DNA from: Clostridiales bacterium
GTDB taxonomy: Bacteria; Bacillota; Clostridia; Christensenellales; Borkfalkiaceae
Reading direction: 5' to 3'
Length of the DNA stretch: 10,159 nt
Assembly: GCA_003538975.1 (NCBI GenBank)
Contig: DPQQ01000012.1
Span: 45,665-55,823 of the forward strand
Below, one piece after another: positions 1-6,714 of the stretch; the stretch's first letter is position 1; every line of letters starts with the position of its first letter. The notes under the pieces were generated by a model, which did not search any database, was not told where the DNA came from, and was given only the letters and a program-made list of their open reading frames with translations. The translations under genes and the position numbers were made by a program.

Positions 1-201
1 GCGCCCGCCATACTTTATCGAGCTTAAATCGACTTTGAGTTTTTTTGCGATATAGTAGTATTCGAAAACGGTTACGGCTTTATCTGCCGGATCGGCTTTT
101 TTATCCGCATAGCTTAAAATGTTGCCGGGTACTTCCGGAGCGATTTTACGAGCCTTTTCGGCGAACGCTTTTTTATTTGTGTTCGTAAACAGTCTGTACA
201 T
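1..201 (-). CDS. Unrecognised protein, 5' end only (runs off the window)
   Basis: The minus strand is open from an ATG at 201 to the window edge, giving 67 residues that start MYRLFTNTNKKAF. An in-frame TAA lies three codons before this ATG, so the start is well bounded. A weak AAAG ribosome-binding match lies about 7 nt upstream. The reading overlaps the last 29 nt of the upstream DltD-like gene in another frame, as is common for translationally coupled operon genes. The sequence is rich in Lys and Ala, has no signal peptide or membrane segment in the visible part, and continues the Tyr/Lys/Ala codon style of the operon. I do not recognise the family. A frameshifted extension of the DltD-like protein is an alternative, but that protein already has its active-site blocks and a full-looking C-terminus. 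Confidence 0.55.
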   Translation of the reverse strand, partial: MYRLFTNTNKKAFAEKARKIAPEVPGNILSYADKKADPADKAVTVFEYYYIAKKLKVDLSSIKYGGR

Positions 202-1165
202 TGCGGTTCTTTATGAAATCATCGTATTTTCCGAGCAATCTATGCCAATTTTTTCTCTCCGGCGGATTATGCAGGGAAGGGTAATTATCTTTAAGGTACT
301 GTCCGACCGCCGAAGTCACTATCATCGCGCCGTCATAATTGCAGTGGTTGCCGCGATCTCTGAAACATCTGGAATAATCGAACCCGTCGAGCTTTAAGTT
401 CATATCGTAAAAGCCGATTTCAAAATCAGGGAATTTTTTATTGTAATCGGAAACGAGTTTTTTGATTCCGTTCGATTTTGCGTTATCCCAGCTTACGGGG
501 GAAGGAATGGTTATAAGACTTAACGCGATTCCGTTTTTCCGGCAAAGAGAATGTATTTTTTTGAAGTCCTTTAATACGGATTTTTTCAAAGGTTTCGGCA
601 TAGCGGAAAGATCAGCCATAAAATCGTCTTTTACTTTATAGTCGTAAACTTTATCGGAATAATGATAACCTTTCAGGAAGTTGTCTTTGCCGTTCATTGT
701 GGGAAAGGTGACAAAATCGCGGGGTTTAAGTTCCTTCCATCTCGAATGATATAAAAAGGGAGCCGCGACAATAGCGTAATCGTACATTTCGGTACCGCCG
801 AACGGGGGATTAGCCTGATAAAAACAGTCTGCGTCTATAACTGCGACTTTGGGCGTCTGCGTTCTGAGAGTGAATTTAAGCTGTTTATAAATTGCCCCGA
901 GAGTTTGTTTTGCGGCGCCGCATCCGTAAGACGTAATTCCCGTTTTGCGATAAATTTCCATAGGAGAAATTCCGCTGTAAACGTCGGAGTTGCCGTAAAA
1001 CATTACGTCTATAGAGTTTTTCGGTTCATATTTATATGAAATCGCTCCGTAATATTTACTGCCGCCGGCGTCGGTAATCGTTTTGGGCATAAAAACCATA
1101 CCCATATAAAGATAGATAACGGCGACGATAAGAATGAACGAAGTAATTTTAATAAATTTTTTCAT
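173..1165 (-). CDS. dltD: DltD-like membrane-anchored SGNH-fold protein
   Basis: This 330-residue protein sits last of the recognisable dlt-type genes. Residues 5-26 form one hydrophobic N-terminal membrane anchor, so the rest is probably outside the cell. A GNS block follows (YGNSDVYSGISP, with Ser60 as the candidate nucleophile), and a late block (RDRGNHCNYDGA) offers Asp270 and His274 as the other catalytic residues. This is the layout of SGNH/GDSL hydrolase-fold proteins and of DltD, which acts in the last stage of D-alanylation of teichoic acids at the membrane surface. The start is firm: GGAGG lies 6 nt before the ATG, and the ATG shares one base with the stop of the MBOAT gene, which implies coupled translation. 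Whether it handles D-alanine or another acyl group cannot be read from sequence. Full-length, with no internal damage. Confidence 0.8.
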   Translation of the reverse strand: MKKFIKITSFILIVAVIYLYMGMVFMPKTITDAGGSKYYGAISYKYEPKNSIDVMFYGNSDVYSGISPMEIYRKTGITSYGCGAAKQTLGAIYKQLKFTLRTQTPKVAVIDADCFYQANPPFGGTEMYDYAIVAAPFLYHSRWKELKPRDFVTFPTMNGKDNFLKGYHYSDKVYDYKVKDDFMADLSAMPKPLKKSVLKDFKKIHSLCRKNGIALSLITIPSPVSWDNAKSNGIKKLVSDYNKKFPDFEIGFYDMNLKLDGFDYSRCFRDRGNHCNYDGAMIVTSAVGQYLKDNYPSLHNPPERKNWHRLLGKYDDFIKNRNVQTVYEHK

Positions 1166-2745
1166 CAGAAGCCTCCGTAAATCGGATCGACGGGAACATA
1201 ACCCTGCCCGTATGCGCCGAATATTATTATAAGCATCGAAGCCGAAACGTAAACCGCAAGTCTTAAAACCTGAGGACGAAGAGTAAGATATTCTTTAACG
1301 TTTATCTTATACTCTTTAAGAGCGTCCGAAACGAGAAGGACGGCGACTCCGATAAAGCAAAGGACAACGTCGTATATGTCGATTACTTTAGACGGAATAT
1401 AAAGTCTTCCGCCTTTGAAAATCTGAAGGAACATATCGAAGCCCTTACCGAGAGTCGGCGCGCGGAATAAAAGCATGCCGATGTTTATTATGATAAAAGT
1501 TCTTATAATCCGCAGAACATTCAGAAATTTTTCTTTTTTAGATCCCGCGGTAACCCCGGCTTTTGCGAATATCTTTTTAAATAGCGGTTCGATACACATT
1601 CCGACCATCATTATAACGTAATAGTAAAGACCGTAGACGATGTATTTTACGCTTGCGCCGTGCCATAATCCGTTGAAGAACCACACGAAGAAGAGTGCGA
1701 ACAGCGACGGAATGAAAGTCTCGAAAAACGGACTGACTTTACCGTGCAGTTTTTTGGTAAGAGCCATAAAAGGCTTCGACATCGAAACGGGGTAGAAGAC
1801 GTATTCGCGGAACCACACTCCGAGCGAAATATGCCATCTCCGCCAGAATTCGCTTACGTTCTTGGAAAAGAAAGGCTGTTCGAAGTTCTTTGCGAGTTCT
1901 ATACCGAACATTTTGCTTATGCCCGCCGCGATATCTATAATGCCGGAAAATTCCGCATAGAGCTGGAAAGTAAAAGCGAGTACGCCTATAATTACGAATA
2001 AGCCGTTATAATCGGAGTAGTGAGCGAAAATTTCGCCGGCGACGATGGCGAGCCTGTCCGCTATGACCACTTTTTTGAAAAATCCCCAAATCACCGACAA
2101 AATGCCGGACGAGCAGTTTTTCAAATCGAAGGCATGACCTTCCGAAAGCTGCGGAGCGAGTTTGTCGAATGAAGCGAATGGACCTTCGAGCATCTGGGGG
2201 AAGAAACATATAAAAAGAGCGACTTTCAATATGTTGTTTTCCGCTTTGTATTTGCCTCGGTTTACGTCTATAAGGTATCCTATAGAAGAGAGCGTGTAGT
2301 AAGAGATGCCGAGCGGAAGACCGATTTTCAAGACGGGGAAATGAGTAGTTATTTTAAACCACAAAAAAATGCCGTCGAACATTCCGGCAAACATTCCGGA
2401 ATATTTAAGCGCGGCAATAAAGCCGAGATTAAGAATTACAGTAACGGCGGTGATAAGATTCTTTTTCTTTTTATATTTGGCTTTTAATAGTTTTCTTTCG
2501 GGCTTTTCGAGAGATTTCTTTTCGGTATCGAATTTTTCGTCGAGTTTGTTTATCGAAATCCCCGCAAAATATACGGTAAGTATCGTTATTATTAAAAATA
2601 CGGTCAAAAACTTGCTGTATACAGCGTAAAACAGCAAGCTAAAGGCGAGTAAAACGATATATCTTTTGTTAAGCGGAAACAAAAAGTACAGACCGAAGAC
2701 AACACTCATAAAAAGCAAAAACAATATAATGAGCGTTAAATCCAT
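1165..2745 (-). CDS. dltB: MBOAT-family membrane O-acyltransferase (DltB/AlgI type)
   Basis: A 526-residue, strongly hydrophobic polytopic protein of the membrane-bound O-acyltransferase family. Diagnostic stretches are LPLGISYYTLSSIGYLID (residues 143-160), FFPQMLEGPF (181-190), EFWRRWHISLGVWFREYVFYP (299-319, with His305) and NGLWHGAS (358-365), whose His362 is the expected catalytic histidine. DltB moves D-alanyl groups from the carrier protein through the membrane to teichoic acid; AlgI and its relatives acetylate polysaccharides. At 526 residues it is nearer the size of AlgI than of typical DltB (about 400), with a charged Lys/Glu-rich insert at about residues 67-96. The carrier-protein and ligase genes next door favour a DltB-like role. 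The start lies 3 nt after the carrier gene's stop, with GAGG as ribosome binding site; the stop overlaps the next start by one base. Confidence 0.88.
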   Translation of the reverse strand: MDLTLIILFLLFMSVVFGLYFLFPLNKRYIVLLAFSLLFYAVYSKFLTVFLIITILTVYFAGISINKLDEKFDTEKKSLEKPERKLLKAKYKKKKNLITAVTVILNLGFIAALKYSGMFAGMFDGIFLWFKITTHFPVLKIGLPLGISYYTLSSIGYLIDVNRGKYKAENNILKVALFICFFPQMLEGPFASFDKLAPQLSEGHAFDLKNCSSGILSVIWGFFKKVVIADRLAIVAGEIFAHYSDYNGLFVIIGVLAFTFQLYAEFSGIIDIAAGISKMFGIELAKNFEQPFFSKNVSEFWRRWHISLGVWFREYVFYPVSMSKPFMALTKKLHGKVSPFFETFIPSLFALFFVWFFNGLWHGASVKYIVYGLYYYVIMMVGMCIEPLFKKIFAKAGVTAGSKKEKFLNVLRIIRTFIIINIGMLLFRAPTLGKGFDMFLQIFKGGRLYIPSKVIDIYDVVLCFIGVAVLLVSDALKEYKINVKEYLTLRPQVLRLAVYVSASMLIIIFGAYGQGYVPVDPIYGGF

Positions 2746-2748
2746 TAT

Positions 2749-2979
2749 TTAGTCCTCGTCTTCGATCTTTTCGATAAGAGACATAATGGTCTTTGCCGAA
2801 GAAAAGTTTTCGGGCACGATATGTAAAGGCGTGATTTCGATATCGAATTCGTTGTTGAGTTCGGCTACGAGTCTTATTATATCGAAGGAAGTAAGTATGC
2901 CTTTTCCGATAAGGTCGGTTTCGGTTTCAAAGTCGATTCCGGGTTTGAGTTCGTTCAGAATTTTTAAAAGTTTTTCCAT
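2749..2979 (-). CDS. dltC: Acyl/D-alanyl carrier protein (DltC-like)
   Basis: A 76-residue acidic protein of carrier-protein size and pattern. The probable phosphopantetheine attachment site is Ser31 in GKGILTSFDIIRLVAEL, at the start of helix II. The residue before the Ser is Thr, where most carriers have Asp, a variation that weakens but does not remove the assignment. The C-terminal half (EFDIEITPLHIVPENFSS) fits the rest of the fold. The protein would carry the residue activated by the DltA-like ligase to the MBOAT protein. It lies 58 nt after the ligase gene and 3 nt before the MBOAT gene. The best ribosome binding site, AAGGAG, is 13 nt from the ATG, longer than usual, so translation may be modest or the spacer structured. 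Confidence 0.85.
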   Translation of the reverse strand: MEKLLKILNELKPGIDFETETDLIGKGILTSFDIIRLVAELNNEFDIEITPLHIVPENFSSAKTIMSLIEKIEDED

Positions 2980-3016
2980 AATATTATATATTCTCCTTAA
3001 CTTTTTTATAAAGTAA

Positions 3017-3035
3017 GCCGGCGCCGATCGCCGGT
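3017..3035 (-). other. Intergenic hairpin between dltA-like and dltC-like genes
   Basis: CCGGCG (3018-3023) pairs with CGCCGG (3029-3034) around a 5-nt loop, directly after the ligase stop. On the transcribed minus strand it is followed by CTTACTTTATAAAAAAG, which is not a good U-tract. A leaky terminator or an mRNA-stabilising or processing hairpin fits better than a true terminator. Confidence 0.45.
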
Positions 3036-3037
3036 TT

Positions 3038-4567
3038 TCAGTCTTTTTTTATCAGCGATTCGTAATTGTTTTTAAGGTAGTTTCTGTCGATCTTGCCGTT
3101 TGCGTTTATCGGCATGCTCGCTACCTTTATAACGGTATTGGGAACCATGTAATAGGGGACCTTGGCTTTAATACCGGTTAAAAGATCGTCGGGCTTTAGC
3201 TTTCCTTCGTAAATCATTACGATAAGGTCCTTGGCTCCGTCGTAAACGCATACTGCGGAATTTACATTTTCGAGCGCGCCGGCGGCGGTTTCGATTTCGC
3301 CGAGTTCTATGCGATACCCCATGTGTTTTATCTGAAAATCTTTTCTGCCGGCGTATACGTATTCGCCGAATTCGTTCAGTTTTACAAGGTCGCCGGTTTT
3401 ATAAACGGTTTCGGGGTAGTGGGGATTAAGCGGATTCTGTACGAAAGCCGAAGAAGTTTTTTCGGGGTTATCGTAGTAGCCGTACGCTACTACCCCCCCC
3501 CTTACGAAAAGCTCTCCGACGGCGCCCGGAGCCGTTATTTCGTTATTGCTTTCGTCTACGATAAAAGTATCGCAGTTGTCGCAATGTCTGCCTATGGGCA
3601 GGCTCTCGTCGTCGGAAAACGGTCTGTCCACTATATAATACGTGCATATGTCCGTCGTTTCGGTCGGGCCGAAAAGGTTGGCGAACATAACGTTATCCAA
3701 AGATTTCCGCCAATAGTTGAGCTGTTTGTTCGGCATTACTTCTCCGGCGAACATGACCTTGGTAAGATATAACGGCTTTTCATAATCGAAAAGTTTTATA
3801 TTCGCAACTATTGAGAGCGCGCTCGGCACCCAGTATATGGCGTTTATTTTACGGTCGTTCATAAATCTTACGAGCCGAATGGGGAACGAGAAGTAAAGTT
3901 TAGGTATTATATTGAACGTCGCGCCCGCCATAACCGTACCGAATATGTCTGAAACTGACATCGAAAAATAAAAGGGGGTCTGATTGCCGAAAACGGTATT
4001 TTCGTTTATATCGAAACATTCGGTAAACCAGCTTACGTAATTTATTACGTTCGCGTGAGATAAAACGGTGCCCTTCGGCGTGCCGGTGGAACCGGACGTA
4101 AACAACGCGTACATAGGATCCGCCGAAATCATGTTATCGCGTACGGTTTTTATAAAATCTTCGTCGGCTTCGTTCTTTTCCAATTCCGCAAGGTCGAAAG
4201 CTTTTGCGGTATGGGATAAAGTTTTAAGAAGCGTTTCGTTTTCGGAAGAGTAAAGTATAATTACCGGCTTGATTACGTCCAGAATTTTTTGCAGACGTTC
4301 AGCAGGGGAATTTGAATCGAGAACGACGTAATAGTTACCCGAATACAGTACCGAGAACATTCCTGTAAGCGTTCCGATATTTCTGTTGTCGAAAACGGCT
4401 ATCGGCATATTGCGTTTACCGTTTAAGGCGGGTTTAAGTCCCGAAGCCGTTTTTTTGCACTTATCTATAAATTCCGGATAACTTATACTGTTTTCGATAT
4501 CCGAAAATAAAGTTTTATCCGGAAATTTTAAGGCGTTTTTTTCTAAATATTGTAAAATTGTTTTCAT
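3038..4567 (-). CDS. dltA: DltA-like AMP-forming carrier-protein ligase (D-alanine activating)
   Basis: A 509-residue member of the adenylate-forming (ANL) family, of the length expected for DltA. It would activate D-alanine, or a similar acid, with ATP and load it on the neighbouring carrier. Visible motifs, in order: the phosphate loop TSGSTGTPKG (157-166), GPTETT (300-305), YKTGD (389-393), GRKDFQIKHMGYRIELGEIE around the hinge, and NGKIDR near the C-terminus with Lys492 as the expected catalytic lysine. I chose the ATG at 4567 because GGAG lies about 7 nt upstream and the protein then begins MKTILQYLEKNA, like its family. An ATG 39 nt earlier lacks a ribosome binding site. A 9-G run lies in codons 356-359. 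Substrate specificity is inferred from the operon, not read from the pocket. Confidence 0.88.
   Translation of the reverse strand: MKTILQYLEKNALKFPDKTLFSDIENSISYPEFIDKCKKTASGLKPALNGKRNMPIAVFDNRNIGTLTGMFSVLYSGNYYVVLDSNSPAERLQKILDVIKPVIILYSSENETLLKTLSHTAKAFDLAELEKNEADEDFIKTVRDNMISADPMYALFTSGSTGTPKGTVLSHANVINYVSWFTECFDINENTVFGNQTPFYFSMSVSDIFGTVMAGATFNIIPKLYFSFPIRLVRFMNDRKINAIYWVPSALSIVANIKLFDYEKPLYLTKVMFAGEVMPNKQLNYWRKSLDNVMFANLFGPTETTDICTYYIVDRPFSDDESLPIGRHCDNCDTFIVDESNNEITAPGAVGELFVRGGVVAYGYYDNPEKTSSAFVQNPLNPHYPETVYKTGDLVKLNEFGEYVYAGRKDFQIKHMGYRIELGEIETAAGALENVNSAVCVYDGAKDLIVMIYEGKLKPDDLLTGIKAKVPYYMVPNTVIKVASMPINANGKIDRNYLKNNYESLIKKD
3473..3501 (-). repeat. 9-G homopolymer abutting a perfect hairpin inside dltA
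   Basis: On the coding strand nine G (3501-3493) encode Arg-Gly-Gly-Val and run straight into the inverted repeat GTAGTAGC / GCTACTAC (8 bp stem, 5-nt loop). With eight G the next two codons become TAG TAG. With ten G the frame ends at TAA eight codons past the tract. The protein would then lose its C-terminal lid domain, including the catalytic lysine. The sequence facts are direct; a switching role is inference. Confidence 0.7.
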
Positions 4568-4608
4568 AATTTCTCCGAAAGCCGGTTCGTTTGCCGTATA
4601 GTCCATAA

Positions 4609-6099
4609 CTAAAATAACGGGGAGAAGAAGTTTATCGCATCGAAAATGATTTTGTAAAATATATTGTGTTTTCTATATTTTACGGGAGAGCAATTCTCAA
4701 GCGTTTCCTCAAAATCCTTCTTTATGGACGAAATCATATATCCGTCTGTGGTTACGGTGTTGTTTTCGTAATGTAAAAATAAGCTGCGGTAATCGAGATT
4801 AACCGTGCCTACCGAACATATTTTGTCGTCGATGACGGCGGCCTTCGCATGGACGAAGGCTCCGTTATCCGCATATACCTTTATGCCGTAAGAAGACAGT
4901 TCTTCGGCATATCTGAGAGTAAGACGGTAAATAAGTTTTTTATCCGGAACGCCGGGAATTATTATGCGTACGTCGACGTTACGCATCGCAGCGTAAATAA
5001 AAGCGTTTTTAAGTTCGTCCGACAGTATCAGATACGGTGTATAGAAGTATGCGTATTTTTTCGCTCCGCCGAGAGCGTTTATAAAATACGTCTGCGAAAC
5101 GTGTTCTTTTGCGGAGGGAGAGTCGAAATACGATATAATCTTGGAATCGGGGTTTACGAAGCTCGTCTCCGGCTTATAAAGATCAGGCTCGATTATTTTG
5201 TTTTTGGAGAATGCGTTCCAGACCATGCAGAAGTTATGCGTGTAGGTGAGAACGGGTTCGCCTTCCAGTCTGAAAGCGAAATCTTTCCAATAGCCGTGAG
5301 TGATTTTTTTGCCTATATATTCGTCGGCAAGGTTTATGCCGCCAGAGTATACCGCTCTGTTGTCAACAACCATCATTTTTCGGTGGTCGCGGTTATTGAG
5401 CATGAATGGCGAAAATCTTAGCGAATTGAACGCTATAATGTCTATCCCGCTCTTTTTGAGTTCGTTTCTCGAAGAAATCGAGTAGGTGGCAAGGCTGCCT
5501 ATATCGTCGTAAAGCACTTTTACGACAACGCCTTCCTTAACTTTTTGCTTTAAGATATCTACGATGGAATTCCAGAAATATCCGTCTTCGATAATAAAAT
5601 ATTCTAAAAAGATAAAATGCGAAGCCGACTTTAAACTCTCGATCATATCTTCGAAAGCATAATCGCCGAGAGAGTAGAATTTTGTTTTGCCGCCGTTCGT
5701 TACGGGGCTTTTCGATAACTTTTCAATAAGGTTCAAAAGCCTGTATTCGTCGGGCTCGTCCGGAATATCCAAAGATTCGGGAGCGGGGTATATGTCGCTT
5801 TTGCGTATACGCTTTTCTAAAAAAGTCGCGGTGGAGTTGTTGCCCGTTATTATATACAGGTATATACCGACGACGGGAACGAGAAGAATAACTACGAGCC
5901 AGATCATGCGGTAGTTCGACGTGCCGCGCGCGTTCAGTATATGAAGAATAAGCAAAACTTCAAGCACGGTTACGAATACCGAAAGAATAAAACTTTGCTC
6001 TTTATACCATCTGTAAATAAAAAGATACCATACGATCTGTATGGCGATTATCGGCATCGAAAGTAAAAATCTCAAAAGGATTCTGCGAAATTTTTTCAT
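4609..6099 (-). CDS. cls: Cardiolipin synthase (phospholipase D family)
   Basis: A 496-residue membrane enzyme that joins two phosphatidylglycerol molecules into cardiolipin plus glycerol. Hydrophobic segments lie at about residues 8-30, 36-56 and 66-86, the last with the PVVGIYLYI pattern of the Cls N-terminal domain. Two HxKxxxxD (HKD) catalytic motifs follow: His239/Lys241/Asp246 with the typical SGGINLADEY after it, and His417/Lys419/Asp424 followed by GTVNLDYRS. The C-terminus FFSPLF resembles the usual Cls ending, so the gene is full length. The start has AAGGA about 8 nt upstream. It is the first gene after the operon promoter and ends 41 nt before the DltA-like start, so membrane lipid synthesis and envelope modification are probably co-transcribed. 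Confidence 0.93.
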   Translation of the reverse strand: MKKFRRILLRFLLSMPIIAIQIVWYLFIYRWYKEQSFILSVFVTVLEVLLILHILNARGTSNYRMIWLVVILLVPVVGIYLYIITGNNSTATFLEKRIRKSDIYPAPESLDIPDEPDEYRLLNLIEKLSKSPVTNGGKTKFYSLGDYAFEDMIESLKSASHFIFLEYFIIEDGYFWNSIVDILKQKVKEGVVVKVLYDDIGSLATYSISSRNELKKSGIDIIAFNSLRFSPFMLNNRDHRKMMVVDNRAVYSGGINLADEYIGKKITHGYWKDFAFRLEGEPVLTYTHNFCMVWNAFSKNKIIEPDLYKPETSFVNPDSKIISYFDSPSAKEHVSQTYFINALGGAKKYAYFYTPYLILSDELKNAFIYAAMRNVDVRIIIPGVPDKKLIYRLTLRYAEELSSYGIKVYADNGAFVHAKAAVIDDKICSVGTVNLDYRSLFLHYENNTVTTDGYMISSIKKDFEETLENCSPVKYRKHNIFYKIIFDAINFFSPLF

Positions 6100-6164
6100 C
6101 GTTGTATTCCTTGAATTTTGCGGCGTTTACGGATTTCAGTCTTTTAAGTCGCCACTGATATATA

Positions 6165-6193
6165 ATTATATAAAATTATTGCGTTAAAGTCAA
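6165..6193 (-). promoter_or_regulatory. Vegetative promoter of the cls-dlt operon
   Basis: Minus strand: -35 TTGACT (6193-6188), 17-nt spacer, -10 TATAAT (6170-6165). Transcription should start near 6158, leaving a leader of about 58 nt before cls. No other promoter of this quality is seen up to the left window end. Confidence 0.85.
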
Positions 6194-6229
6194 TATTTAT
6201 AGGCGTAAACAAATAATTACAGCCGTAAA
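6193..6229 (-). promoter_or_regulatory. Tandem direct repeats upstream of the operon -35 box
   Basis: Reading the minus strand, TTTACGGCTGTAATTAT (6229-6213) and TTTACGCCTATAAATAT (6209-6193) agree at 14 of 17 positions with a 20-bp offset, about two helical turns. The proximal copy touches the -35 box. This layout is typical of activator sites such as those of OmpR/PhoB-type response regulators. No regulator gene of that type is in the window. Confidence 0.5.
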
Positions 6230-6286
6230 ACAATTTATAATAGTCTTTCATGACAAATAAATCATCTAAAACCGAAGATGTACGAG

Positions 6287-6329
6287 TAAAAAACAAAAAA
6301 TAAAAAGACGAGAACGTATCTCGTCTTTT
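6287..6329 (-). terminator. Intrinsic terminator of the tRNA-Thr gene
   Basis: An 11-bp perfect stem (6319-6329 with 6303-6313, 5-nt loop) begins one base after the tRNA CCA end on the minus strand. It is followed by TATTTTTTGTTTTTT. It should end the tRNA transcript well before the operon promoter. Confidence 0.9.
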
Positions 6330-6330
6330 C

Positions 6331-6406
6331 TGGAGCTACTGGCCGGATTCGAACCGGCGACCTGCTGATTACGAATCAGCTGCTCTACCAACTGAGCCAC
6401 ACCAGC
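6331..6406 (-). tRNA. tRNA-Thr, anticodon CGU (codon ACG)
   Basis: This 76-nt gene has an encoded CCA. The D stem is GCTC/GAGC, the anticodon stem GCTGA/TCAGC with loop TTCGTAA (anticodon CGT), and the T stem GCCGG/CCGGC with loop TTCGAAT. The acceptor strands GCTGGTG and CAGTAGC pair at positions 1-3, 6 and 7. Position 4 is G-U and position 5 is a G-G mismatch, which is unusual for a tRNA that otherwise looks intact. A monocistronic gene, with a strong promoter and terminator of its own. Confidence 0.93.
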
Positions 6407-6440
6407 ACAAAAAGACTTTGCCGCACATTGTTGCCGAATC

Positions 6441-6469
6441 ATTATACATAATTTCATTCGATTAGTCAA
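6441..6469 (-). promoter_or_regulatory. Promoter of the tRNA-Thr gene
   Basis: Minus strand: -35 TTGACT (6469-6464), 17-nt spacer, -10 TATAAT (6446-6441). The start should be near 6434, about 28 nt before the mature tRNA. Hexamers and spacing are identical to those of the operon promoter at 6165-6193. Confidence 0.82.
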
Positions 6470-6630
6470 TATATATAAGGTGAGATTTTCTGCTTTTGAC
6501 AAAATGGATTGCGCGCTTCTTGAAAAGCACCAAACATCGTGACCTATTTTTAGCAATATATGATAAAATACGCGGATGATTTGGGTAAAAATATGCAAAT
6601 ATTCTAATAAAGATTTTTAAGTGAGCATAA

Positions 6631-6670
6631 TTCACAAAATGTGAAAGCTCTTTCGGGTATGGGATATAAT
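6631..6670 (+). promoter_or_regulatory. Promoter with overlapping operator for the XRE regulator
   Basis: A perfect -10 TATAAT lies at 6665-6670. The best -35 match, GTGAAA (6641-6646, 18-nt spacer), falls inside the palindrome TTCACA-AAA-TGTGAA (6631-6645). A repressor bound there would block RNA polymerase, so autorepression by the gene downstream is likely. The rest of the 308-nt stretch from 6407 to 6714 holds the tRNA promoter and AT-rich sequence in which I see no gene. Confidence 0.55.
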
Positions 6671-6714
6671 TTTATCAGTCAAAGAATAAACGTGGAGTCC
6701 AGAAGGGGAATGTG

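Noticed and set aside
3017..3035. Terminator splitting the operon after dltA
   Set aside because: The hairpin is short and lacks a T-tract on the transcribed strand, and no promoter for the downstream genes is seen.
4568..4606. 13-residue N-terminal extension of the DltA-like protein
   Set aside because: The ATG at 4606 has no ribosome binding site, whereas GGAG precedes the ATG at 4567, which also fits the family N-terminus.
4849..5421. 190-residue plus-strand reading antisense to cls
   Set aside because: A shadow of the cardiolipin synthase gene; no ribosome binding site and no recognisable protein.
6100..6330. Gene or small RNA between the tRNA and cls
   Set aside because: The stretch is explained by the tRNA terminator, the operon promoter with its repeats, and the leader; no reading frame or RNA fold stands out.
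6266..6598. 110-residue minus-strand reading with AQLVEQLIRNQQVAGSNPA
   Set aside because: It is the well-known false translation of a tRNA gene; it covers tRNA-Thr, its promoter and its terminator.
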